Source: Actimicrobium sp. CCC2.4
GTDB taxonomy: Bacteria > Pseudomonadota > Gammaproteobacteria > Burkholderiales > Burkholderiaceae_D
Length of the DNA: 64,000 nt
Direction of reading: 5' to 3'
Assembly (NCBI RefSeq): GCF_034347385.1
Contig: NZ_CP133777.1
Coordinates: forward strand, 2,480,001-2,544,000
Under the pieces are notes generated by a model that saw only the letters and a program-made list of their open reading frames with translations, did no database searches and was not told the origin of the DNA. A program made the translations under genes and the position numbers. Below, one piece after another: positions 53,007-60,011 of the stretch (positions within the stretch are counted from its first letter, which is position 1; every line of letters starts with the position of its first letter).

Positions 53007-53587
53007 TGGCAGGCACAGTACCCTTGCCAACGTTCGCTGAAAAAATCATCGCTACAGATCGCCTGATCCTGACCCCGCTGACGGTCGCACACGCGGTGCC
53101 GATGTTCGAAGGATTGCATGACGCCAGCAGCTATGCGTTTCTGCCGGACGAGCCGTTTGAAGATGTCGCTGCACTGGCGGCCCGTTACGCAAGGCTGGAG
53201 CGCCGCTGCTCGCCGGATGGCAGGGAAGTGTGGCTGAACTGGGTGATCGGTATTGCCGGTACGCCCGGCCTGTGCGGTTACGTGCAGTTCACGGTGCAGC
53301 CTTACGCGCAACGCGCACTGGTGGCGTACTTCGTGTTTGCCGCGCATCGCCAGCAAGGGATCGCACGCGAAGCCGTGGCTGCCGCACTGTCTGAAGTGAT
53401 CGCGCATTTCCGGCTGGCGCATGTGGATGCCGAGATCGATACCCGCAACGCTGCCTCGATTGCACTGGTTGAACGGTTGGGATTTACGTATATGCGGCAT
53501 GTGCCGAACGCGGACCGGTTCAAGGGGGCGGTAAGTGATGAGGTGCACTATGCGTATTTTGCCGGTGCTGAGCCAACCTGCCTCTGA
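53006..53587 (+). CDS. GNAT-family N-acetyltransferase
   Basis: This 193-residue protein has the RimJ/RimL-like GNAT layout. It begins near TDRLILTPLTVAHAVPMFEG. The acetyl-CoA binding loop is in AHRQQGIAREAVAAALSEVI (Q/R-x-x-G-x-A pattern), and the C-terminal RNAASIALVERLGFTYM closes the fold. It would acetylate an amino group of a protein, antibiotic or small molecule. The start is the ATG that overlaps the stop of the preceding gene, so the two are co-translated. Substrate cannot be told. Confidence 0.85.
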   Translation: MAGTVPLPTFAEKIIATDRLILTPLTVAHAVPMFEGLHDASSYAFLPDEPFEDVAALAARYARLERRCSPDGREVWLNWVIGIAGTPGLCGYVQFTVQPYAQRALVAYFVFAAHRQQGIAREAVAAALSEVIAHFRLAHVDAEIDTRNAASIALVERLGFTYMRHVPNADRFKGAVSDEVHYAYFAGAEPTCL

Positions 53588-53589
53588 CC

Positions 53590-53707
53590 ATTTCAAGACA
53601 CCACGCCCGAGTAAGTCGCTGATATCGCGCAGCGCCGTATCCACCGAGCACTGTGCGATCCCCGCCAACTTGCTGCCGGTGCGCTTGCCATCAAAGCCAT
53701 CCAGTCG
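53590..53707 (-). pseudogene. C-terminal remnant of a Fic-family protein
   Basis: The minus strand encodes LDGFDGKRTGSKLAGIAQCS followed by VDTALRDISDLLGRGVLKW. This matches the winged-helix end of Fic proteins with an N-terminal DUF4172-type domain, where the segment reads like AKCSQDTALRDIxDLxxRGxL. Nothing upstream resembles the Fic core (HPFxDGNGR), so only about 39 residues remain. It abuts a half copy of the palindromic repeat. Confidence 0.7.
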
Positions 53708-53710
53708 TCG

Positions 53711-53742
53711 GGCGCAATGCCCCCCGGTTATTGCATCCTACG
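53711..53742. repeat. half copy of the palindromic repeat
   Basis: The stretch GCGCAATGCCCCCCGGTTAT followed by TGCATCCTACG matches the right arm of the 72-bp palindrome of the toxin island, with several mismatches. The left arm is missing, lost where the Fic remnant ends. It shows that the repeat family is not limited to the RHS island. Confidence 0.7.
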
Positions 53743-54011
53743 AGTTTGGTCATGACGGGGTCGTAGCGAAATCAGCAAGCGCGGTACGGCGAACAGGACG
53801 ACTAAGCGCCGGGGTTGGCGCACCGGATCCGCGCGACGATGCCGGCTTGGCGATGGGGAGCGATAACCGGTTTGGCAACTGCACCGCGTGGGCAGGATGA
53901 TCCTGTGCCCATCCTACGATACTGTCGAGGAACGATCGTCCCTATGACTGGGCTAAGTTTGTCCGGCAATACTGGTGCCAACACCAATAGATTCCGAACG
54001 GAGAAAACGCC

Positions 54012-54803
54012 ATGTCCACGCTGACCAGCACTTCCAACTCATCCACCGCACACTGGCTCAGTAAGGTCCCGCAAGTGACGCTCGCTTTCTGGGTCATCAA
54101 AATACTGTCCACCACAGTCGGCGAAACCGGTGCCGATTATCTGGCAGTTGACGCGGGTCTCGGCCATGGTGTCACGCGCGTGATGATGGCCGTACTACTG
54201 GCAATTGCACTGTTCTTACAATTACGGACACGACGTCATACTCCCTGGACTTACTGGCTCACCGTTGTTCTGGTCAGCATAGTCGGTACCCAGATTACCG
54301 ATCTGCTCACCGATGGACTGGGCGTCAGCCTCACTGTCAGTACGTCTGCCTTTACCGTGCTGCTTGCGGTGATTTTTGCGACCTGGTTCCGGGTCGAACG
54401 CAGCTTGTCCATGCACGACATCGTGAGCCGTCGCAGGGAATTGTTTTACTGGGCAGCCATCCTCTGCACGTTTGCCTTGGGCACGGCCGCCGGTGATTTG
54501 GCAACCGAAGCCGTCGGACTTGGTTTCGCCCGCGGCGTCGTGTCGTTCGGCATGCTCATCCTGATCACCTATGCCACATGGCGTCTCGGCGGCAATGCCG
54601 TGCTCACCTTCTGGATTGGCTACATCCTGACTCGCCCGTTCGGTGCTGCACTCGGTGACCTGCTGACGCAGGCCAGGACCGATGGCGGGCTAGGCATGGG
54701 CACCATGTGGACCAGTGCCTTGTTTCTGAGCGTCATTGTGATGCTGGTCGCCGTCGCGCAGATTGGCACCGGCAGCCGCCGGAGTGCACGAGTTTCCGAA
54801 TAA
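54012..54803 (+). CDS. COG4705-type membrane protein, first paralogue
   Basis: This 263-residue membrane protein has about eight helices. It is built from internal repeats with the pattern FWVIKI(L)STTVGETGADYL near residue 25 and again in weaker form (YWAAILCTFALGTAAGDLAT; FWIGYILTRPFGAALGDLLT). The conserved E/D-rich ends of the helices may bind a metal or another cation. COG4705 proteins are uncharacterised. It is followed by a paralogue and a two-component system on the same strand, so a shared role in sensing or transport is likely. Confidence 0.75.
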   Translation: MSTLTSTSNSSTAHWLSKVPQVTLAFWVIKILSTTVGETGADYLAVDAGLGHGVTRVMMAVLLAIALFLQLRTRRHTPWTYWLTVVLVSIVGTQITDLLTDGLGVSLTVSTSAFTVLLAVIFATWFRVERSLSMHDIVSRRRELFYWAAILCTFALGTAAGDLATEAVGLGFARGVVSFGMLILITYATWRLGGNAVLTFWIGYILTRPFGAALGDLLTQARTDGGLGMGTMWTSALFLSVIVMLVAVAQIGTGSRRSARVSE

Positions 54804-54850
54804 CGCCACCATCTTTCAAGCAACGCGCTGACCTGCGGACAGGAACCACC

Positions 54851-55609
54851 ATGAATGCATCACTAGCAAAATCCCTGGCCAAAGTGCCGGAAGTCACGCT
54901 CGTCTTCTGGGTAATCAAAATTGCCGCCACCACATTGGGCGAAACCGGCGGCGATGCCGTGTCGATGTCAATGAATCTGGGCTATCTCGTTGGGACGATC
55001 ATTTTCCTGGCAGTATTTTTGCTGGCAGTGTTTGCCCAAATCAGGGCCAGGACCTTCCAGCCCTTGCTGTATTGGACCACCATCATCGCCACTACCACCG
55101 TCGGCACGACACTCGCGGATTTTGCTGACCGCTCCCTTGGCATCGGCTACGCGGGTGGCTCGGCCTTGTTAATGGCTTTATTGTTTGGCTCCTTGCTTCT
55201 CTGGCACAGGACACTCGGCTCGGTCTCGGTCAGTACGGTCAGTTCACCGAAAGCCGAGCTGTTTTACTGGGTGACCATCATGTTTTCCCAGACGCTGGGA
55301 ACGGCACTGGGTGATTGGACTGCCGGCACCGCCGGACTGGGGTATACCGGTGCTGCCATCGTATTTGGCGCGTTGCTGGCGCTGGTCGTTGCCCTCTACT
55401 ACTGGACCACGGTGTCGCGCACTCTGCTATTTTGGGCGGCGTTCATCCTGACGCGTCCTCTCGGTGCCGTAGTAGGGGATTTTCTGGACAAGCCACTCAA
55501 CGCCGGTGGTCTGGCACTGAGTCGTTATTCGGCATCGGCGGCCTTGTTTGCTTTTATCCTGATCAGCATTCTGCTATTCAAGCAAAACGCGGCCAGAACG
55601 GCGCATTGA
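54851..55609 (+). CDS. COG4705-type membrane protein, second paralogue
   Basis: From ATG 54851 the protein has 252 residues. It shares blocks with its upstream neighbour: KVPEVTLVFWVIKIAATTLG, FYWVTIMFSQTLGTALGDW and AFILTRPLGAVVGDFLDKPL. About eight membrane helices are present. The start is chosen by alignment with the paralogue; GGACAGGAACC upstream gives a moderate ribosome site. The longer frame from 54707 overlaps the first paralogue and is rejected. The response-regulator gene follows after 25 bases. A two-subunit transporter or exchanger is one reading of the pair. Confidence 0.78.
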   Translation: MNASLAKSLAKVPEVTLVFWVIKIAATTLGETGGDAVSMSMNLGYLVGTIIFLAVFLLAVFAQIRARTFQPLLYWTTIIATTTVGTTLADFADRSLGIGYAGGSALLMALLFGSLLLWHRTLGSVSVSTVSSPKAELFYWVTIMFSQTLGTALGDWTAGTAGLGYTGAAIVFGALLALVVALYYWTTVSRTLLFWAAFILTRPLGAVVGDFLDKPLNAGGLALSRYSASAALFAFILISILLFKQNAARTAH

Positions 55610-55634
55610 TCGATCGTTATTTGATGGAGTAGGC

Positions 55635-56300
55635 ATGCGCGTGTTACTGGTCGAAGACGACATCATGATTGGGGAAGCCATTCAGGGCGCGCTGAAAGAC
55701 GCGTCGTACGCGGCCGACTGGGTCACGAATGGTCAAACAGCCCTCACGACGCTGGCTTGCCAGCACTATGACCTGGTGTTACTCGACCTTGGACTTCCCG
55801 GCAAGGATGGTCTGGAGGTACTGACCAGCATTCGTGCCAGCGGCAATCCGGTCCCACTTCTCATCATCACCGCCCGCGACGGCCTTGATGATCGCGTGCG
55901 GGGTCTGGATGGGGGTGCCGATGACTACTTGCTCAAGCCCTTCGAGATCGCCGAACTGCTGGCACGCATGCGTGCCGTACTTCGGCGCAAGGGGGGCAGC
56001 GCAACAACGATGCTCGGCAATGGTGTCGTGTCACTCGATCCGGCAACCCGTGAGGTCGCTGTCAACGACGGTGAACCGGTACAACTATCCAATCGTGAAT
56101 TTGGCTTGCTGCAAGCCTTGCTGATACGCCCCGGCGCAATCCTCTCCCGCCGTGATCTGGAAGACCGTCTGTACGGCTGGGGGGAAGAGGTTGAGAGCAA
56201 CGCCGTCGAATTCCTGATCCATGCGTTGCGACGCAAGCTAGGCAGCGACGTCATTAAAAATGTCAGGGGAGTCGGATGGATGGTTTCAAAAAACGTCTGA
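55635..56300 (+). CDS. OmpR-family response regulator (QseB/PmrA-like)
   Basis: Residues 1-118 of this 221-residue protein are a receiver domain (MRVLLVEDDIMIGEAIQGAL; phospho-acceptor Asp in DLVLLDLGLPGKDG; Lys in DDYLLKPFEI). Residues 125-220 are a winged-helix output domain (LSNREFGLLQALLIRPGAIL, then SNAVEFLIHALRRKLG). It binds DNA after phosphorylation by the adjoining kinase, whose gene overlaps it by 25 bases. Control of the COG4705 pair directly upstream is the simplest assumption. Confidence 0.92.
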   Translation: MRVLLVEDDIMIGEAIQGALKDASYAADWVTNGQTALTTLACQHYDLVLLDLGLPGKDGLEVLTSIRASGNPVPLLIITARDGLDDRVRGLDGGADDYLLKPFEIAELLARMRAVLRRKGGSATTMLGNGVVSLDPATREVAVNDGEPVQLSNREFGLLQALLIRPGAILSRRDLEDRLYGWGEEVESNAVEFLIHALRRKLGSDVIKNVRGVGWMVSKNV

Positions 56301-57679
56301 ACGAATCGGTTCAGTTCAAGCTGTCCTTTTCGCTATCGCTGGCTATTTTGGTCATTGCGATACTGGCGGGATCATTTTCCTTCGTGTCGGCATTTGACGA
56401 AGCGCATGAGTTGCAAGACGACATGCTGCGGCAGGTTGCGGCACTCTTCGACCGGCAACACCTCCCGCTGGCCCATCTCGGGGACGATGGCCGCGCCAAA
56501 GACAGCGATGAGGAGTCCCGTGTCATCGTTCAATATCTTGACGATGGCAGCAAGGCTGCCGCCACAGGAGACATTGGCGCACCGCTACCTTTGCCGGCAA
56601 CTCTCTCCGACGGCTTGCATACGCTGGACGTCAGCGGCGAGACGTTTCGTGTGCTGGTCAAAACGACGTCCAATCACGAACGGATCGCCGTCGCGCAGGA
56701 AACGGGTATCCGCGATGAGATTGCACGCGCCAGTGCCGTGCATACCCTGATGCCGCTGTTGATTCTGGTGCCCATCCTGCTGCTGATCGTGGCTGACCTG
56801 GTGCGTAAGCTGTTTTTACCGATCGCTGCGTTGTCTGCAGAAATTGACCGGCGATCCGAACAGGAATTACATCCCATCGAAGAAATCCATCTTCCCGCCG
56901 AAGTACGCCCGTTCGTGGTGGCGATCAACCGCCTGCTCGTACGCGTTGAGCAATCGATGGAAACGCAGCGCCGGTTTGTCGCGGATGCCGCCCATGAGCT
57001 ACGCTCTCCAATGACCGCGTTGTCGCTGCAATCAGAGCGACTGGCCCGGGCGGAAATGTCCGAGCAGGCACATGAGCGCTTAGTCACCCTGCGTCTAGGC
57101 ATAGAGCGCGGTCGCAACCTGCTGGATCAACTCCTCAGCTTGGCCAGGGCACAGACTGTTTCCACTGCACCCGAAGCGCCGGTATCGGTGCAGCACGTCT
57201 ACCGCCGTGTGCTGGAAGACATCCTGCCATTGGCAGAAGCCAGGCATATCGATATCTGTGTCGACGGCGAGCAAGACGCCACAGTCTGGGTCAGCGAGCC
57301 AGATCTGATTGCCGTGATCAGGAATTTAGTCGATAACGCCATTCGCTACACGCCAGAGGGCGGAACAGTCGATCTTTCTGTCACCACTGAAGACGGCCAG
57401 GCTATCTTGCGCATCCAGGATTCGGGGCCAGGCATTCAAGCCGCCGAGCGACAACGGGTATTTGACCCGTTCTATCGCACACTCGGGAGTGATCAAGCTG
57501 GATCAGGTCTGGGTCTTGCCATCGTCAAGGCAATCACTGACCGGATTGGCGCGAAGATTCAGTTAGCGTTTGCAGATGAGGTGAGGCATTCAGGCTTGCG
57601 TGTCTGCGTATGCGTTTCGCTGGTTAATCCGTCTCATCGCGATCCTGTGAGAATGAACACTGAAGTCGTGGTTGTTTAG
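56276..57679 (+). CDS. two-component sensor histidine kinase (QseC/PmrB-like)
   Basis: This 467-residue membrane kinase has helices at about 20-42 and 155-177 with a short periplasmic sensor between. The phosphorylated His is in RRFVADAAHELRSPMTALSL. The ATPase domain has an N box (VIRNLVDNAIRYTPEGG), G1 (IQDSGPGIQ), an F box (FDPFYRTLG) and G2 (GSGLGLAIVKAI). The gene overlaps the response regulator by 25 bases; this is the usual coupling of such pairs. Its signal is unknown. The acidic stretch at residues 72-82 (DDGRAKDSDEE) in the sensor could bind a cation. Confidence 0.92.
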   Translation: MDGFKKRLNESVQFKLSFSLSLAILVIAILAGSFSFVSAFDEAHELQDDMLRQVAALFDRQHLPLAHLGDDGRAKDSDEESRVIVQYLDDGSKAAATGDIGAPLPLPATLSDGLHTLDVSGETFRVLVKTTSNHERIAVAQETGIRDEIARASAVHTLMPLLILVPILLLIVADLVRKLFLPIAALSAEIDRRSEQELHPIEEIHLPAEVRPFVVAINRLLVRVEQSMETQRRFVADAAHELRSPMTALSLQSERLARAEMSEQAHERLVTLRLGIERGRNLLDQLLSLARAQTVSTAPEAPVSVQHVYRRVLEDILPLAEARHIDICVDGEQDATVWVSEPDLIAVIRNLVDNAIRYTPEGGTVDLSVTTEDGQAILRIQDSGPGIQAAERQRVFDPFYRTLGSDQAGSGLGLAIVKAITDRIGAKIQLAFADEVRHSGLRVCVCVSLVNPSHRDPVRMNTEVVVV

Positions 57680-57736
57680 TTTTTAGTGCCGGAGACGGCA
57701 AATCGGACGGAAATCTCTTTCCGCGATCCGTCGGCC

Positions 57737-57982
57737 TCAGTTGTCAAGACTGCTTTTTTTCTGCTCATATTCGTCACGTTGAATTTCGCCGGCGGCGTAG
57801 CGATCCTGAAGGATGTCCAGCGCAGTTTTCTGCGGCTTCTTGTCGGCTCTGCCACCGAAACCGAGCATTCGTGCTACCAGCACGACGATCAAGACAATAA
57901 TCAACATACAGAAAATCGCCATCCCGATCATGCCGATACCCATTCCTGCTCCCATACCGGCCCAGCTTTGTCCATTCATCAT
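57737..57982 (-). CDS. small SHOCT-domain membrane protein
   Basis: This 81-residue protein has a Met/Gly-rich start and one membrane helix (IGMIGMAIFCMLIIVLIVVL). The C-terminal SHOCT motif is ALDILQDRYAAGEIQRDEYE. SHOCT modules are short oligomerisation elements at the ends of many membrane proteins. Met-rich small membrane proteins of this sort are frequent near copper or silver genes, and a CusF-like gene is about 450 bases away on the same strand. A metal-related role is inference. Confidence 0.8.
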   Translation of the reverse strand: MMNGQSWAGMGAGMGIGMIGMAIFCMLIIVLIVVLVARMLGFGGRADKKPQKTALDILQDRYAAGEIQRDEYEQKKSSLDN

Positions 57983-58431
57983 GTTTGCCCGCCTTACTGT
58001 TCTTTTTTGAAATTTGTTGCGAAGAGAGCGCTGATTAAATCAGCGCCTTCTTAAGGAAATTTTTAAAAAAACGACATAGATCTCCATCGGAATGCGGAAA
58101 TTATCCGTTTTTTTCTTTCACTGATATTGCGCCCCTACGAGGCACCAGGTCGTTTAATACAGCGTGTTTGAAGAAGACATATATCGTGTGGCGTTAATTC
58201 CGTGTTACGGACTTGCGGTGCAGTACAACGGTTATGCTCAGCGGAATGCAACTGCTCCATTGCACTCTATACCCCTGCTAAAGGTATCAGACCCAAATGG
58301 CACAGCCCACGCCCGGGCGCGGTTGATTGATGTTGCTGACAGATCAGCTATTTGATGATCTGGCGCATAGCTACGGCCCTGAGAAGCAGGAAGGGCAGAG
58401 CAGGGCGACGGCAAGTTTATTGCGCGACTTA
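57983..58431. other. gene-poor region with an inverted repeat at 58028-58046
   Basis: About 450 bases without a credible gene. The repeat GCGCTGATTAAATCAGCGC at 58028-58046 is a near-perfect palindrome upstream of the SHOCT gene. It has no T-run long enough for a terminator on either strand, so it may be an operator or a simple hairpin. The right half is unremarkable. The promoter of the SHOCT gene should lie in the left half. Confidence 0.45.
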
Positions 58432-58797
58432 TTACTTCGGTAAGCTAGTTTCAATCGCCACGACGGTCAAAGCACCGTTCATTTTTTCTGCGCTAAAACG
58501 AATTTTATCGGTGGGTTTGACTTTATCCAACATGGCCGGATCCTTGACCCGAAACACCATCGTCATGCCCGGCATGCCAAGATTTAACAACGGCCCATGC
58601 TTGATAGTAATTCTTCCGGTATTTTTATCGATTTTTTGAACTTCTCCCTGAGTCATAGGGTTGGTGTCCGGCGTCGGTTTGGCGGCAACAGCGGCAGTAG
58701 CGGAGGTTGTGCTGGCGCCGGTGGACGTTTGTGCTAACGCAAAAGGGACTGTCAGTGACATCAGCAGCGCGGCGGCGAGCAGGGAAATTGGTTTCAT
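58432..58797 (-). CDS. CusF-like periplasmic copper-binding protein
   Basis: From ATG 58797 the protein has 121 residues. It has a signal peptide (ISLLAAALLMSLTVPFALAQ), a Ser/Thr/Ala-rich stretch, and a CusF domain (about 50-121). The domain shows GEVQKIDKNTGRITIKHGPL, then LGMPGMTMVFRVKDPAMLDK and IRFSAEKMNGALTVVAIE. The metal-binding His and the two Met of PGMTM are in place. CusF-type chaperones bind Cu(I)/Ag(I) and hand it to CusCBA exporters. No cusCBA is in the window, so it acts alone or with a distant pump. Confidence 0.88.
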   Translation of the reverse strand: MKPISLLAAALLMSLTVPFALAQTSTGASTTSATAAVAAKPTPDTNPMTQGEVQKIDKNTGRITIKHGPLLNLGMPGMTMVFRVKDPAMLDKVKPTDKIRFSAEKMNGALTVVAIETSLPK

Positions 58798-58964
58798 GGT
58801 GCGTTCCTTTTCGGTGCTTTGCATTGTAGTAGTTTTGTATTGGTGCCCATGAAGAACGGATGCAGGGCGTAATACACCCTGAAAGACGATCCGGTTTTAT
58901 TTGTCGGCACTCTTGACCTGGCCCTTCATTCCCACCTCAGCTACGCGTTAAGCCGGTCTCGCTA

Positions 58965-59294
58965 TTAGCCACCAGTGTAGAGGTCAGAAGTTTGGCCGTT
59001 CTGTACCGACTGAATTGCTTCGGCGTGAACAGCAGAACGGGTCCGCGGCGTTGCGTTCGATGCCGCCCTCACAGGGTAAGTCGTATTGCTGATGGCGAGC
59101 GTGCCTTGCTGGCGGGCCATGAGAACCTGGTTTTTTATTTCTGCGCGGGTCACGGTCGATGGGGTGTTCCTGACTTCTTTCAGCCATTGCGAACCGGTTT
59201 CATCGAAGCCCGTATTGGCAGCCATAGCGCCGACCGAAGCGGCGGTCATCAGGGTACCCAGGGCGATTGTCATTACGAATTTTTTGGTGTTCAT
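58965..59294 (-). CDS. DUF4148 family secreted small protein
   Basis: From ATG 59294 the protein has 109 residues with a signal peptide (VMTIALGTLMTAASVGAMAA). The mature part shows the DUF4148 pattern: LTRAEVxxEL-like STVTRAEIKNQVLMARQQG, then ATPRTRSAVHAEAIQSVQNG. The family is abundant in Burkholderiales and has no established function; it is often induced by stress. The TTTCTGGAGAAACC sequence just upstream gives a good ribosome site (GGAGAA). Confidence 0.85.
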   Translation of the reverse strand: MNTKKFVMTIALGTLMTAASVGAMAANTGFDETGSQWLKEVRNTPSTVTRAEIKNQVLMARQQGTLAISNTTYPVRAASNATPRTRSAVHAEAIQSVQNGQTSDLYTGG

Positions 59295-59779
59295 CAGGTT
59301 TCTCCAGAAATTAAATTGATCGGTGCTTGCCTGGCAAACTTCTCCGTCTGCCTGACCATGGAGCAAAGTTTAGTCTCCGGGCCCGCACACCAAAGTGACG
59401 GCGGCATTACAAAACCGTAATGCGAAGCACCGGTCTCCCAACGCATAAAAAAACACTCTGACATCGGACGATGTCAGGTAAGCGGGTGCCCAACGGCAGG
59501 ATTACGCCGTTTCGTGATGTCGTATAAACCAGAGGGTCGGCTGAGATTGAATGCAGGTCGATGCAGTTCTAAAATTGCAGGTCGCTACATGTAGGGCTGA
59601 GACGCAAACCTTGGCGTGCTGCCAAGGATGAGACTATTGCGTAGCTGCTTTGGTATCACCGGGCTCGGGTGCATTCGACGCTGGCCTCTATCAGCCCGGT
59701 GCATTTCGAGTAAAACTGGCTTGCCAATCCCCGACGGGTGGCACCCTCGCGTGACGCGATAGACTAATTTTTGATCACC
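59295..59779. other. long intergenic region upstream of the DUF4148 gene
   Basis: About 485 bases without a recognisable gene. It holds a minus-strand terminator-like hairpin at 59447-59477 and a second weaker hairpin (AACGGC...GCCGTT) near 59490. Nothing else was recognised. A small RNA on the minus strand ending at the hairpin is possible. Confidence 0.45.
59447..59477 (-). terminator. rho-independent terminator-like hairpin on the minus strand
   Basis: CTGACATCG (59458-59466) pairs with CGATGTCAG (59469-59477), giving a nine-base stem. On the minus strand it is followed by AGTG and seven T (from A7 at 59447-59453). No minus-strand gene lies directly upstream of it, so the transcript it would end is not annotated. 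Confidence 0.6.
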
Positions 59780-59968
59780 ATGCCCACACCTGTTCGATCC
59801 CGTATCAAAGCTTGCGAAACCTGCAAAGCCGTAAGTTCAACTCTTTACCGGGTGGTGCAAGACGACACCGCTGTTTGGACCCTGATTTGCCAAGCATGCC
59901 GGACCCAAGTGGAGCGACACCCCAGCTACCGCTATGGCGGCACGTGGAAGGCCAACAAGCGGCACTGA
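59780..59968 (+). CDS. small zinc-ribbon-like protein
   Basis: This 62-residue basic protein has two CxxC knuckles (CETCKAV and CQACRT) about 25 residues apart, the spacing of a treble-clef or rubredoxin-like zinc site. No other domain is present. The ATG at 59780 is preferred over the TTG nine bases before. It precedes the helicase gene by 43 bases and may be co-transcribed with it. Function is unknown. Confidence 0.6.
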   Translation: MPTPVRSRIKACETCKAVSSTLYRVVQDDTAVWTLICQACRTQVERHPSYRYGGTWKANKRH

Positions 59969-60011
59969 TCGTCACCCCACGTCAAAGCAAGTCACGACAT
60001 CTCCCTGATTG

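Noticed and set aside
58028-58046. Palindrome GCGCTGATTAAATCAGCGC as a terminator
   Set aside because: No run of T follows on either strand and it lies upstream, not downstream, of the nearest gene.
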